Positions 8,753 through 16,434 of a stretch of 64,000 nt of DNA are shown here, piece by piece. The notes below the pieces were generated by a model. It saw only the letters and a program-made list of their open reading frames with translations, searched no databases and had not been told where the DNA came from. Location: NCBI RefSeq assembly GCF_036227125.1, contig NZ_CP109435.1:1116001-1180000 (forward strand), written 5' to 3'. The first letter of the stretch is position 1. Each line of letters starts with the position of its first letter. This DNA is from Streptomyces sp. NBC_01485 (GTDB taxonomy: Bacteria; Actinomycetota; Actinomycetes; Streptomycetales; Streptomycetaceae). Both the position numbers and the translations under genes were made by a program.

Positions 8753-9238
8753 ATGAACAGCGGCCCCGCCTCTTTCGACGATCTCGACCGGAAGATCATC
8801 ACGGCTCTGATGGCGAACGCCCGGACGAGCTTCGCCGAGATCGGTATGGCCGTCGGTCTGTCGTCGACGGCGGTGAAGCGCCGGGTGGACCGGCTGCGGG
8901 ACACCGGGGTGATCACCGGGTTCACGGCCACCGTGCAGCCGTCGGCGCTGGGCTGGCGTACGGAGGCGTACGTGGAGGTGTACTGCGAGGGGGCCGCACC
9001 GCCCAGGCGCCTCACGGAGGTGGTGCGCAACCATCCGGAGATCACCGCGGCGATGACGGTGACGGGCGGGGCGGACGCGCTGCTGCATGTGCGGGCGCGG
9101 GACGTGGAGCACTTCGAGAACGTGCTGGAGCGCATCCGGGCCGAGCCGTTCATCCGGAAGACGATCAGCGTGATGGTGCTGTCGCATCTGCTGCCGGAGA
9201 GCCCGGAGGCGGGCGCGACCCAGCACGCTCCCGAATAA
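8753..9238 (+). CDS. Lrp/AsnC-family transcriptional regulator
   Basis: A 161-residue protein with an N-terminal winged helix-turn-helix (residues 8-60, LDRKIITALMANARTSFAEIG ending in TGVITGF) and a C-terminal RAM ligand-binding domain (about 70-150). It starts at ATG 8753, divergent from the LytTR operon with 78 nt between starts. It lies directly before ddaH-rocD, so it is the prime candidate regulator of arginine/ornithine use. Two palindromes between it and ddaH are plausible binding sites. Confidence 0.92.
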   Translation: MNSGPASFDDLDRKIITALMANARTSFAEIGMAVGLSSTAVKRRVDRLRDTGVITGFTATVQPSALGWRTEAYVEVYCEGAAPPRRLTEVVRNHPEITAAMTVTGGADALLHVRARDVEHFENVLERIRAEPFIRKTISVMVLSHLLPESPEAGATQHAPE

Positions 9239-9248
9239 ACGCGCGAAG

Positions 9249-9296
9249 ACGCAGCAAACCTGCGTTGAGCTGGGAAAGCACGCAGCATTCCTGCGC
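9249..9296. promoter_or_regulatory. two phased palindromes, candidate Lrp operator
   Basis: Two copies of ACGCAG-N5-CTGCG(T/C) lie at 9249-9265 and 9280-9296. Their centres are 31 bp apart, about three helical turns, and a further half-site ACGCAATG begins at 9301, 21 bp after the second. They sit between the Lrp gene and the ddaH promoter. Phased sites on one DNA face are typical of Lrp-family oligomers; binding by this regulator is inferred. Confidence 0.6.
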
Positions 9297-9316
9297 AGAC
9301 ACGCAATGCTCATTCC

Positions 9317-9346
9317 TTGTCGTGCGTCGGGGTCAGTTCCTACCTT
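9317..9346 (+). promoter_or_regulatory. putative promoter of ddaH-rocD
   Basis: TTGTCG (9317-9322) and TACCTT (9341-9346) are separated by 18 bp and resemble a principal sigma-factor promoter. The ddaH start codon follows 47 bp after the -10 box. The upstream palindromes would lie just upstream of, and partly abut, this promoter. Confidence 0.45.
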
Positions 9347-9393
9347 GGTGTCAACCCTCAGTCGACACCGTAGGAAAAGCGGAGGAACCCTCT

Positions 9394-10248
9394 GTGCCCG
9401 AGCGTGTGACCGATGTGCTCGACCCGCCCGCGGGCGTGTCCGGCAGCCGTGTGCGGCGCCCACGGCGCTTCCTCGTCTGTGAACCCAGACACTTCGCCGT
9501 GCAGTACGCGATCAACCCCTGGATGCGTCCCGACGCCCCCGTGGACGTCGACCTGGCCCAGGCCCAGTGGCGGACGCTGATCAGCGCCTACCGTGCCCAC
9601 GGCCACACCGTGGACGTCGTGGAGCCGGCCCCCGGCCTGCCCGACATGGTCTTCGCCGCGAACTCGGCGGTCGTCGTGGCGGGCCGGGTCTTCGGGTCGC
9701 TCTACCACGCGCCCCAGCGGCGGCCCGAGTCCGTCCACTACGACACCTGGTTCAAGGCGGCCGGGTACGACGTCCACCGGCCCGAGTCGGTCTGTGAGGG
9801 CGAGGGCGACCTCGTGTGGACGGGCCGGTACGTGCTGGCCGGCACGGGTTTCCGCACGACCCGGGAGGCGCACCGGGAGGTGCAGGAGTTCTTCGGGCAC
9901 CCGGTGATCAGCCTGACGCTGGTGGACCCGCACTTCTACCACCTGGACACGGCGTTGTTCGTCCTGGACGACGACAACGTCTCCTACTACCCCGAGGCGT
10001 TCTCGGCCGGCAGCCGGGAGGTGCTGGCCCGGCTGTATCCGGACGCGGTGCTCGCCACCCGCGACGACGCGATGGCGCTGGGCCTGAACTCGGTCTCCGA
10101 CGGCCGTCACGTCTTCATCGCCCCCCGGGCCGAGGCCCTCGCCTCGCGGCTCGCCGAGCGCGGTTATGTCCCCGTCCCCGTCGACCTCTCCGAGTTCCTG
10201 AAGGCCGGTGGTGGCATCAAGTGCTGCACGCAGGAGATCCGTTCATGA
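9394..10248 (+). CDS. ddaH: dimethylargininase (dimethylarginine dimethylaminohydrolase)
   Basis: A 284-residue cytoplasmic enzyme of the amidinotransferase superfamily that hydrolyses methylated arginines to citrulline and methylamines. It starts at GTG 9394 behind GGAGGA. Superfamily features include MVFAANSAVV (about residue 86), EGEGDLVW (about 132), a catalytic His in FYHLDTALF (about 184) and the C-terminal catalytic Cys in GGIKCCTQE (residues 277-278). It shares an ATGA overlap with the ornithine aminotransferase gene, linking methylarginine breakdown to the ornithine route. Confidence 0.93.
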   Translation: MPERVTDVLDPPAGVSGSRVRRPRRFLVCEPRHFAVQYAINPWMRPDAPVDVDLAQAQWRTLISAYRAHGHTVDVVEPAPGLPDMVFAANSAVVVAGRVFGSLYHAPQRRPESVHYDTWFKAAGYDVHRPESVCEGEGDLVWTGRYVLAGTGFRTTREAHREVQEFFGHPVISLTLVDPHFYHLDTALFVLDDDNVSYYPEAFSAGSREVLARLYPDAVLATRDDAMALGLNSVSDGRHVFIAPRAEALASRLAERGYVPVPVDLSEFLKAGGGIKCCTQEIRS

Positions 10249-11495
10249 CCGCACCCGTCGTCCCCGCGCCGTCCGTCCCCGCCCTCACGCGTTCCTCCGC
10301 CGACCTGATCCGTGCCGAGGAGCCCGTCCTCGCGCACAACTACCATCCGCTGCCCGTGGTCGTCGCGCGCGCCGAGGGCACCTGGGTGGAGGACGTCGAG
10401 GGCCGCCGCTACCTCGATCTGCTGGCCGGCTACTCGGCCCTCAACTTCGGCCACCGGCACCCCCTGCTGGTCGCGGCCGCCCACCGCCAGCTCGACCGCC
10501 TCACCCTCACCTCCCGCGCCTTCCACAACGACCGCCTGGCCGAATTCGCCGAGCGGCTCGCGGAGTTGACCGGCCTGGACATGGTCCTGCCGATGAACAC
10601 GGGCGCGGAGGCGGTCGAGACGGGCATCAAGGTGGCCCGCAAGTGGGCGTACGACGTGAAGGGCGTCCCGGCCGACCGGGCGACGATCGTGGTCGCCGCC
10701 GAGAACTTCCACGGCCGTACGACGACGATCGTGAGCTTCTCCACGGACGAGACGGCCCGGGCGGGCTTCGGCCCGTTCACACCGGGGTTCAGGATCGTCC
10801 CGTACAACGACCTGGCCGCACTGGAGGCCGCCGTAGACGAGACGACGGCGGCGGTGCTGATCGAGCCGATCCAGGGCGAGGCCGGCGTCGTCATCCCCGA
10901 CGACGGCTATCTGGCCGGGGTGCGGGAGCTGACCCGGCGGCGGAACTGTCTGTTCGTCGCGGACGAGATCCAGTCCGGGCTGGGGCGGACCGGACGGACG
11001 CTGGCCGTGGAGCACGAAGGGGTCGTCCCCGACGTCCTGCTGCTGGGCAAGGCGCTCGGCGGCGGGATCGTGCCCGTCTCGGCGGTGGTGGCGCGGCGCG
11101 AGGTGCTGTCGGTGCTGCGGCCTGGCGAGCACGGGTCGACGTTCGGCGGCAATCCGCTGGCCGCGGCGGTCGGCACGGCGGTGGTGGAGCTGCTGGAGAC
11201 GGGCGAGTTCCAGCGCCGGGCGGCCGAGCTGGGCCTCGTCCTGCGGGACGGGCTGACCGGGCTGGTCGGCAAGGGCGTCGTCGGTTTCCGGGCGCGCGGG
11301 CTGTGGGCGGGCGTCGACGTCGACCCGGCGCTCGGCACGGGCCGCGAGGTGAGCGAGCGCCTCATGCGGGAAGGGGTCCTGGTCAAGGACACCCACGGCT
11401 CGACCATCCGGCTGGCCCCACCCCTGACGATCACCGCCGAGGAACTGACGTCGGCCCTGGCGACGTTGGAGCGGGTGCTGACGCGCGGGGCCTGA
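10245..11495 (+). CDS. rocD: ornithine aminotransferase
   Basis: A 416-residue PLP enzyme of fold type I, class III. It transfers the delta-amino group of ornithine to 2-oxoglutarate, giving glutamate semialdehyde. Visible features are MNTGAEAVETGIK (about residue 118), the PLP aspartate in FVADEIQSGLGRTG (about 233) and the Schiff-base lysine in LLGKALGGG (about 268). The ATG at 10245 overlaps the ddaH stop in ATGA, so the two are translationally coupled. A strong hairpin follows the stop. Confidence 0.94.
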   Translation: MTAPVVPAPSVPALTRSSADLIRAEEPVLAHNYHPLPVVVARAEGTWVEDVEGRRYLDLLAGYSALNFGHRHPLLVAAAHRQLDRLTLTSRAFHNDRLAEFAERLAELTGLDMVLPMNTGAEAVETGIKVARKWAYDVKGVPADRATIVVAAENFHGRTTTIVSFSTDETARAGFGPFTPGFRIVPYNDLAALEAAVDETTAAVLIEPIQGEAGVVIPDDGYLAGVRELTRRRNCLFVADEIQSGLGRTGRTLAVEHEGVVPDVLLLGKALGGGIVPVSAVVARREVLSVLRPGEHGSTFGGNPLAAAVGTAVVELLETGEFQRRAAELGLVLRDGLTGLVGKGVVGFRARGLWAGVDVDPALGTGREVSERLMREGVLVKDTHGSTIRLAPPLTITAEELTSALATLERVLTRGA

Positions 11496-11530
11496 GGGGC
11501 CTGAGGGACCCGCCCTCGTCGGGGAGCCGT

Positions 11531-11556
11531 CCGGGAACCGCCGCTGAGGTTCCCGG
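11531..11556 (+). terminator. hairpin terminator after rocD
   Basis: CCGGGAACC (11531-11539) pairs perfectly with GGTTCCCGG (11548-11556) around an 8-nt loop, 36 nt after the rocD stop. It has no U-tract, which is common for Streptomyces terminators. Confidence 0.7.
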
Positions 11557-11639
11557 GTGGCTCAGGGCACAGTTGTGCAGGCGGGGTGAAGATTGTGTCG
11601 GGAGGTGGTAGACCACTCTCAGCGACAGAGAGGCCGACC

Positions 11640-14084
11640 GTGGGCACACACGACGAGGACGACGTTGCCCGCCGGCGGTTCGACGTGGCGGACGCCGCCC
11701 CGCTGCTGCTCGACGCGGGCGGTGCGGTCAGGGGCTGGACCCGGGACGCCGCACGGCTGCTGGGGTATCCGACCGGCGAGGCGGTGGGCAAGGGGCTGGC
11801 CGGGCTGCTGACCCGGGCGGACGCCGGGCGCGTGCCGGACGTCCTGGAGCGGTGCCGTCGGGACGGCGGCTGGGCCGGACTGCTGTCGGCCCGCCGCGGC
11901 GACGGCCGGCCGATCCCGGTCATGGCCCGGATCACCTCGGCCGACGAACCCGGCGGCCCGGCCCGCTGGCTGGTCCTGCTGAACGAGATGGGCGACGCCC
12001 CCGGCTGGAGCATGAGCCGCCCCGTGCTGGAGAAGATGGTGGGCGGCTCGCCGATCGGCATCGCCATCGTGGACACCGGCCTGCGCTTCGTGTGGTCGAA
12101 CGAGGCACTCGCCCGCTTCGGCGGCGGCCCGCCGAAGCAGCGGCTGGGCCTGCGGCTCGCGGACGTCCAGCCGGGTCTGGACTCCGAGGCGATCGAGGCG
12201 CAGATGCGGCGGGTGCTGGCGAGCGGGGAGCCCGTCGTCGGGTACGAGCACGTGGGGCACCTGCGGACCTCGCCGTACCGGGAGACGGCGCACATGCTGT
12301 CGTTCACCCGGCTCGACGACGACCACGGCCATCCGATCGGCGTCTACTACACCGTCGTGGACATGACCGACCGGCACCGCGCCCGGCAGCGGCTCGCGCT
12401 GCTGGACCGGGCCGGCCGCACCATCGGCCGCACCCTGGACATCGGCCGGACCGCGCAGGAGCTGGCCGACGTGGCCGTGCCGGGGTTCGCCGACGTCGTC
12501 ACCGTGGACCTGCTGGAGCCGGTGCTGCGGGGCGCGGAGCCCGCGCCGGGGCGGGCGGCGGACGGGCCCGAGGACACCGTCACCCTGCGCCGGGCGGGCC
12601 GGCGGAGGGCCGGGGCCGACGGTCCCGACGACGTCACCGGCGCCCCCGAGGTCGTGTACCGGGCCGACTCGCCCCCGGCGCGCTGTCTGGTCACCGGGCG
12701 GCCCTGGCGGGCCGAGCGGCGCACCGAGGAGTGGGGCCCGCTGCCGGCCGCCGAGCCGGAGCCGCCCAGCGTCCTGGTGGTGCCGGTGCGGGCGCGGGGC
12801 ACCACCCTGGGCGTCACCACGTTCCTGCGGTGCCACCGGCGCGAGCCCTTCGGCGAGGACGACCTGGCCCTCGCCGAGGACCTCGTCTCGCGGGCGGCCG
12901 TCTGCGTGGACAACGCCCGCCGCTACACCCGCGAGCGCGACGCGGCCCTGGTCCTCCAGCGCAACCTGCTCCCCCGCCGGCTGCCCGGACAGGACGCGGT
13001 CGAGGTGGCCGCCTGCTACCGGCCGGCCGACGAGCTGACCGGCCTCGGCGGGGACTGGTACGACCTGATCCCGCTGTCGGGCGCGCGGGTGGCGCTGGTC
13101 GTCGGCGAGGTGCCCGGGCACGGCATCGACGCCGCCGCGGCCATGGGGCGGGTACGGACCGCGGTGCGCACCCTCGCCGCCCTGGACCTGCCGCCCGCCG
13201 AGATCCTCGCGCACCTCGACGACCTGGTCGCCCGCATGGACCACGAGGAGGGCGTGGCAGCGGCGACGGAGGCGGAGGACGGGCCCGGTAATGAGACGCA
13301 GGCCGTGGGGTCGGCGTGCGTGTACGTCGTCTACGACCCCGTCGACGGGCGGTGCGCGATGGCCGCCGCCGGGCACCCCGCCCCGGCCGTGGTGCTGCCC
13401 GACGGCACGGTCTCGTTCGTCGAGCTGCCCCAGGGGCCGCCGCTCGGCGTGGGCGGGCCGCCGTTCGAGGCGGCCGAGGTGACCCTGCCGGAGGGCAGCA
13501 CGCTCGCGCTGCACACGGACGGGCTGCTGGCCCAGGGCGAGGACTGGGCGCTGGACACCGGCCGGGAGCGGCTGCGGCTGGCCCTGGAGCGGCCGTCGGA
13601 CACCCTCGACCTGCGCTGCCTGGCGGTGATCGACGCGCTCGTCCCGGCCCGGCCGCACGACGACGTGGCCCTGCTGATGGCCCGCACCCGCCGCCTGCCG
13701 GCCGACCGGGTCGCCGACTGGGAGCTGCCCGCCGACCCGGCGGCGGTCGCCGAGGCCCGTAAGACCGCGAGCCGCCGGCTGGCGGAGTGGGGGCTCTCCG
13801 ACCTGTCGTTCACCACCGAGCTGATCGTGAGCGAGCTGGTCACCAACGCCATCCGGTACGCCACCGGGCCGATCCGACTGCGGCTGATCCGTGAGCGCAC
13901 CCTCGTCTGCGAGGTCTTCGACGGCGGCGCCACCGCACCCCACCTGCGCCATCCGCGCACCACCGACGAGGGCGGCCGCGGACTGCTGCTGGTCTCCCAG
14001 GTCAGCCAGCGGTGGGGCACCCGCTTCCTCCCCGAAGGGAAGATCATCTGGGCCGAGCAGTCGCTCACGGATCCCGGCGTCTGA
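11640..14084 (+). CDS. PAS-PAS-GAF-SpoIIE phosphatase with RsbW-like kinase domain
   Basis: An 814-residue multidomain signalling protein. Two PAS domains (about residues 12-120 and 125-240), a GAF domain (about 255-440), a PP2C/SpoIIE phosphatase (about 445-675, GGDWYD near 471) and a C-terminal HATPase_c of anti-sigma type (about 690-810, ELVTNAIRYATG, GRGLLLV) are visible. Such proteins act on anti-sigma-antagonist systems. The start GTG 11640 has AGAGAGG upstream; GTGs at 11586 and 11595 are in-frame alternatives. In the metal-binding motif usually written GDVxGHG the Asp is Glu (GEVPGHG, about residue 488). An acidic insertion (EAEDGPGNETQ) lies in the phosphatase domain. Confidence 0.88.
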   Translation: MGTHDEDDVARRRFDVADAAPLLLDAGGAVRGWTRDAARLLGYPTGEAVGKGLAGLLTRADAGRVPDVLERCRRDGGWAGLLSARRGDGRPIPVMARITSADEPGGPARWLVLLNEMGDAPGWSMSRPVLEKMVGGSPIGIAIVDTGLRFVWSNEALARFGGGPPKQRLGLRLADVQPGLDSEAIEAQMRRVLASGEPVVGYEHVGHLRTSPYRETAHMLSFTRLDDDHGHPIGVYYTVVDMTDRHRARQRLALLDRAGRTIGRTLDIGRTAQELADVAVPGFADVVTVDLLEPVLRGAEPAPGRAADGPEDTVTLRRAGRRRAGADGPDDVTGAPEVVYRADSPPARCLVTGRPWRAERRTEEWGPLPAAEPEPPSVLVVPVRARGTTLGVTTFLRCHRREPFGEDDLALAEDLVSRAAVCVDNARRYTRERDAALVLQRNLLPRRLPGQDAVEVAACYRPADELTGLGGDWYDLIPLSGARVALVVGEVPGHGIDAAAAMGRVRTAVRTLAALDLPPAEILAHLDDLVARMDHEEGVAAATEAEDGPGNETQAVGSACVYVVYDPVDGRCAMAAAGHPAPAVVLPDGTVSFVELPQGPPLGVGGPPFEAAEVTLPEGSTLALHTDGLLAQGEDWALDTGRERLRLALERPSDTLDLRCLAVIDALVPARPHDDVALLMARTRRLPADRVADWELPADPAAVAEARKTASRRLAEWGLSDLSFTTELIVSELVTNAIRYATGPIRLRLIRERTLVCEVFDGGATAPHLRHPRTTDEGGRGLLLVSQVSQRWGTRFLPEGKIIWAEQSLTDPGV

Positions 14085-14164
14085 CCCTGCGCTCGCCCTA
14101 CACCCGCCCCATTCATCGCATCACATGAGAAAATGACGCAAGACCGGCGGATGGGGCGCGAGCC

Positions 14165-15469
14165 ATGAACGACACGGCGATCGACTACGCGGCGGTGTTC
14201 CAGGCCCTGCCGGGCATGGTGGCGCTGCTGACGCCCGAGCTGGTGTACGCGGACGCCAACCAGGAGTTCCTGCGCGTGACGGGCCGCAAGCGCGAGCAGA
14301 TGATCGGCCGGCATCTCTTCGACGTCTTCCCCGACAACCCCAACGACCAGACGGCGAGCGGCATGCGCAACCTGGAGGCCTCGCTGCGCCGGGTGCTGGC
14401 CACCGGCGAGCGGGACACCATGGCGCTCCAGCGCTACGACGTCGAGTCGGTCGAGCGCCCCGGCGAGTGGGACGAGCGCTACTGGAGCCCGGTGAACGCG
14501 CCGGTGCACGGCCCGGACGGGTCGGTGGTGCTGCTGGTGCACCGGGTGGAAGAGGTCACCGAGCTGATCCGGGCCCGCGGCCGACGCGGGCCGGGCGGAG
14601 CGGGCGGGAGCGGGGCCGGCGGGAGCGGGGGTGGAGCAGGCGGGAGCGGGGATGGAGCGCGGGCCGGCAGCCGGGGCCGCGTGCTGGAGGCCGAGCTGTA
14701 CACCCGCGCGCGTGAGCTGCAGGAGCTCAACGAGCGGCTGCGGCTGGCGCACGCCCGGGAGCGCGAGGTCGCGCTCGCCCTTCAGGAGGCGATGCTGCCG
14801 GCCCGCCGCCAGGCCGGACACCACCGGGCGGCCGTGCGCTACCGGCCGGCGGTCGGCGCGCTCAACGTGTGCGGGGACTGGTACGACCTGGTCGACCTCG
14901 TCGGCGGCAACCGGATGGGCGTGTCGGTGGGCGACGTTGTCGGGCACGGCCTGGAGGCGGCCGGGGTGATGGGCCAGTTGCGCAGCGCGCTCAGCGCGGC
15001 CTCCCGGGTCGCCGAGGGCCCGGCCGAGGCGCTGAACGTCCTCGGGCGGTACGCGAACGTCGTGGACGGCGCCGAGTCGGCCACCGCGGTGACCACGTTC
15101 ATCGACTTCGACCACCACACCATCACCTACAGCAGCGCCGGGCACCCGCCGCCGGTGCTCGTCCACGCCGACGGCCGCGTGGAGTTCCTCGACCGCGCCA
15201 CCGACCCCCCGCTGGACGCCCGCCCCACCCCGGTCCCCCGCCCCGAGGCCCGCACCACCTACGACGACGGCGCCACCCTCGCCCTCTACACCGACGGGCT
15301 GGTGGAACGCCGCCACGAGGACATCGACACCGGCGTCAACCGCCTCGCCGAAGCCCTCGCCCGCCACCGCGAAGCCGACCCCGAGACCCTCGCCGACGCC
15401 GTCCTCCTGGAACTCCTGCCCCCCGGCGGCGCAACCGACGACACGGCCCTGGTCGTCGTACGGCTGTGA
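14165..15469 (+). CDS. PAS-SpoIIE serine phosphatase
   Basis: A 434-residue protein with a PAS domain (about residues 8-125), a glycine/serine-rich linker (about 138-170), a short helical segment that may form a coiled coil (about 175-210), and a PP2C/SpoIIE domain (about 220-432). The metal-binding motifs GDWYD (about 237), GDVVGHG (about 255) and DDTALVV (about 424) are intact, unlike in its upstream neighbour. It follows that gene by 80 nt and starts at ATG 14165. It probably dephosphorylates an anti-sigma-factor antagonist; no target gene is adjacent. Confidence 0.88.
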   Translation: MNDTAIDYAAVFQALPGMVALLTPELVYADANQEFLRVTGRKREQMIGRHLFDVFPDNPNDQTASGMRNLEASLRRVLATGERDTMALQRYDVESVERPGEWDERYWSPVNAPVHGPDGSVVLLVHRVEEVTELIRARGRRGPGGAGGSGAGGSGGGAGGSGDGARAGSRGRVLEAELYTRARELQELNERLRLAHAREREVALALQEAMLPARRQAGHHRAAVRYRPAVGALNVCGDWYDLVDLVGGNRMGVSVGDVVGHGLEAAGVMGQLRSALSAASRVAEGPAEALNVLGRYANVVDGAESATAVTTFIDFDHHTITYSSAGHPPPVLVHADGRVEFLDRATDPPLDARPTPVPRPEARTTYDDGATLALYTDGLVERRHEDIDTGVNRLAEALARHREADPETLADAVLLELLPPGGATDDTALVVVRL

Positions 15470-15609
15470 CGACGGGGACGCGGCGCGGGGCCGGTTCGGC
15501 GCTGTTTCGGGTGCGGGTGGCTGCCCCTACACTGACAGCCCACACCATGCCGGTTGACCTGCTGGAACACGGCCGCGAGCCGATCCGCCGGACACGAGGA
15601 GCGACTCCT

Positions 15610-16344
15610 TTGTTCTACTACCTCCTGAAATACGTGGTGTTGGGGCCGCTGCTGCGCCTGCTCTTCCGCCCTCGTATAGAAGGCCTGGAGCATGTGCCGG
15701 ACTCGGGAGCCGCCATCGTCGCGGGCAACCATCTGTCGTTCGCGGACCACTTCCTGATGCCGGCGATCCTCAAGCGCCGCATCACCTTCCTCGCGAAGGC
15801 CGAGTACTTCACGGGCCCCGGCATCAAGGGCCGGCTGACGGCGACCTTCTTCCGCAGCGCGGGGCAGATCCCGGTCGACCGCTCCGGCAAGGACGCGGGG
15901 CAGGCCGCGATCCGCGAGGCCCTCGGGGTGCTCGGCGAGGACGAGTTGCTCGGCATCTACCCGGAGGGCACCCGCTCGCACGACGGCCGCCTCTACAAGG
16001 GCAAGGTCGGCGTCGCGGTGATGGCGCTGAAGGCCCAGGTGCCGGTGATCCCCTGCGCGATGATCGGCACCTTCGAGGCACAGCCGCCCGGCAAGGTGAT
16101 CCCGACCCTGCACCCCGTGAAGATCCGCTTCGGCGAGCCCCTCGACTTCTCGCGCTACCTCGGCATGGAGAACGAGAAGGCGGTGCTGCGCGCGATCACC
16201 GACGAGATCATGTACGCGATCCTGATGCTGTCCGAGCAGGAGTACGTGGACCAGTACGCGGCCGTCGCCAAGGCGGAGGAGGCCGCGGCCAAGGCGGCGA
16301 AGGCGGAGAAGGAACGCAAGTTCCCCCGGTTACCACTGCGTTGA
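15610..16344 (+). CDS. 1-acyl-sn-glycerol-3-phosphate acyltransferase family protein (PlsC-like)
   Basis: A 244-residue membrane-associated acyltransferase of phospholipid synthesis. The HX4D motif is in GNHLSFADHF (about residue 40) and the substrate motif in YPEGTRSHDGRLYKGKVG (about 117). A hydrophobic N-terminus (residues 1-20) anchors it. The start is TTG at 15610, nine bases after AGGA; no ATG or GTG with a comparable site exists before the catalytic motif. A lysine/alanine-rich C-terminal helix (KAEEAAAKAAKAEKE) could be peripheral or coiled coil. A bidirectional terminator follows. Confidence 0.88.
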   Translation: MFYYLLKYVVLGPLLRLLFRPRIEGLEHVPDSGAAIVAGNHLSFADHFLMPAILKRRITFLAKAEYFTGPGIKGRLTATFFRSAGQIPVDRSGKDAGQAAIREALGVLGEDELLGIYPEGTRSHDGRLYKGKVGVAVMALKAQVPVIPCAMIGTFEAQPPGKVIPTLHPVKIRFGEPLDFSRYLGMENEKAVLRAITDEIMYAILMLSEQEYVDQYAAVAKAEEAAAKAAKAEKERKFPRLPLR

Positions 16345-16377
16345 CGCCGGAAGAGTTGACAGTCCGTCAAAAAACTT

Positions 16378-16409
16378 GAGGGGCGGCCGGATTGCTCCGG
16401 TCGCCCCTC
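16378..16409. terminator. bidirectional terminator between plsC-like gene and tap
   Basis: GAGGGGCGGCCGGA (16378-16391) pairs with TCCGGTCGCCCCTC (16396-16409), one mismatch, 4-nt loop. On the minus strand the stem is followed by AAGTTTTTTG, a proper U-tract, so it is an intrinsic terminator for tap and also lies after the plus-strand gene. Confidence 0.85.
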
Positions 16410-16434
16410 TCTGCTGTCGCCCTGCGGGCGACGG

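Noticed and set aside
11586..11639. Upstream GTG starts (11586, 11595) for the large SpoIIE protein
   Set aside because: Possible, but the GTG at 11640 has a better placed purine-rich site and the extra residues look unstructured; kept as alternatives in the entry.
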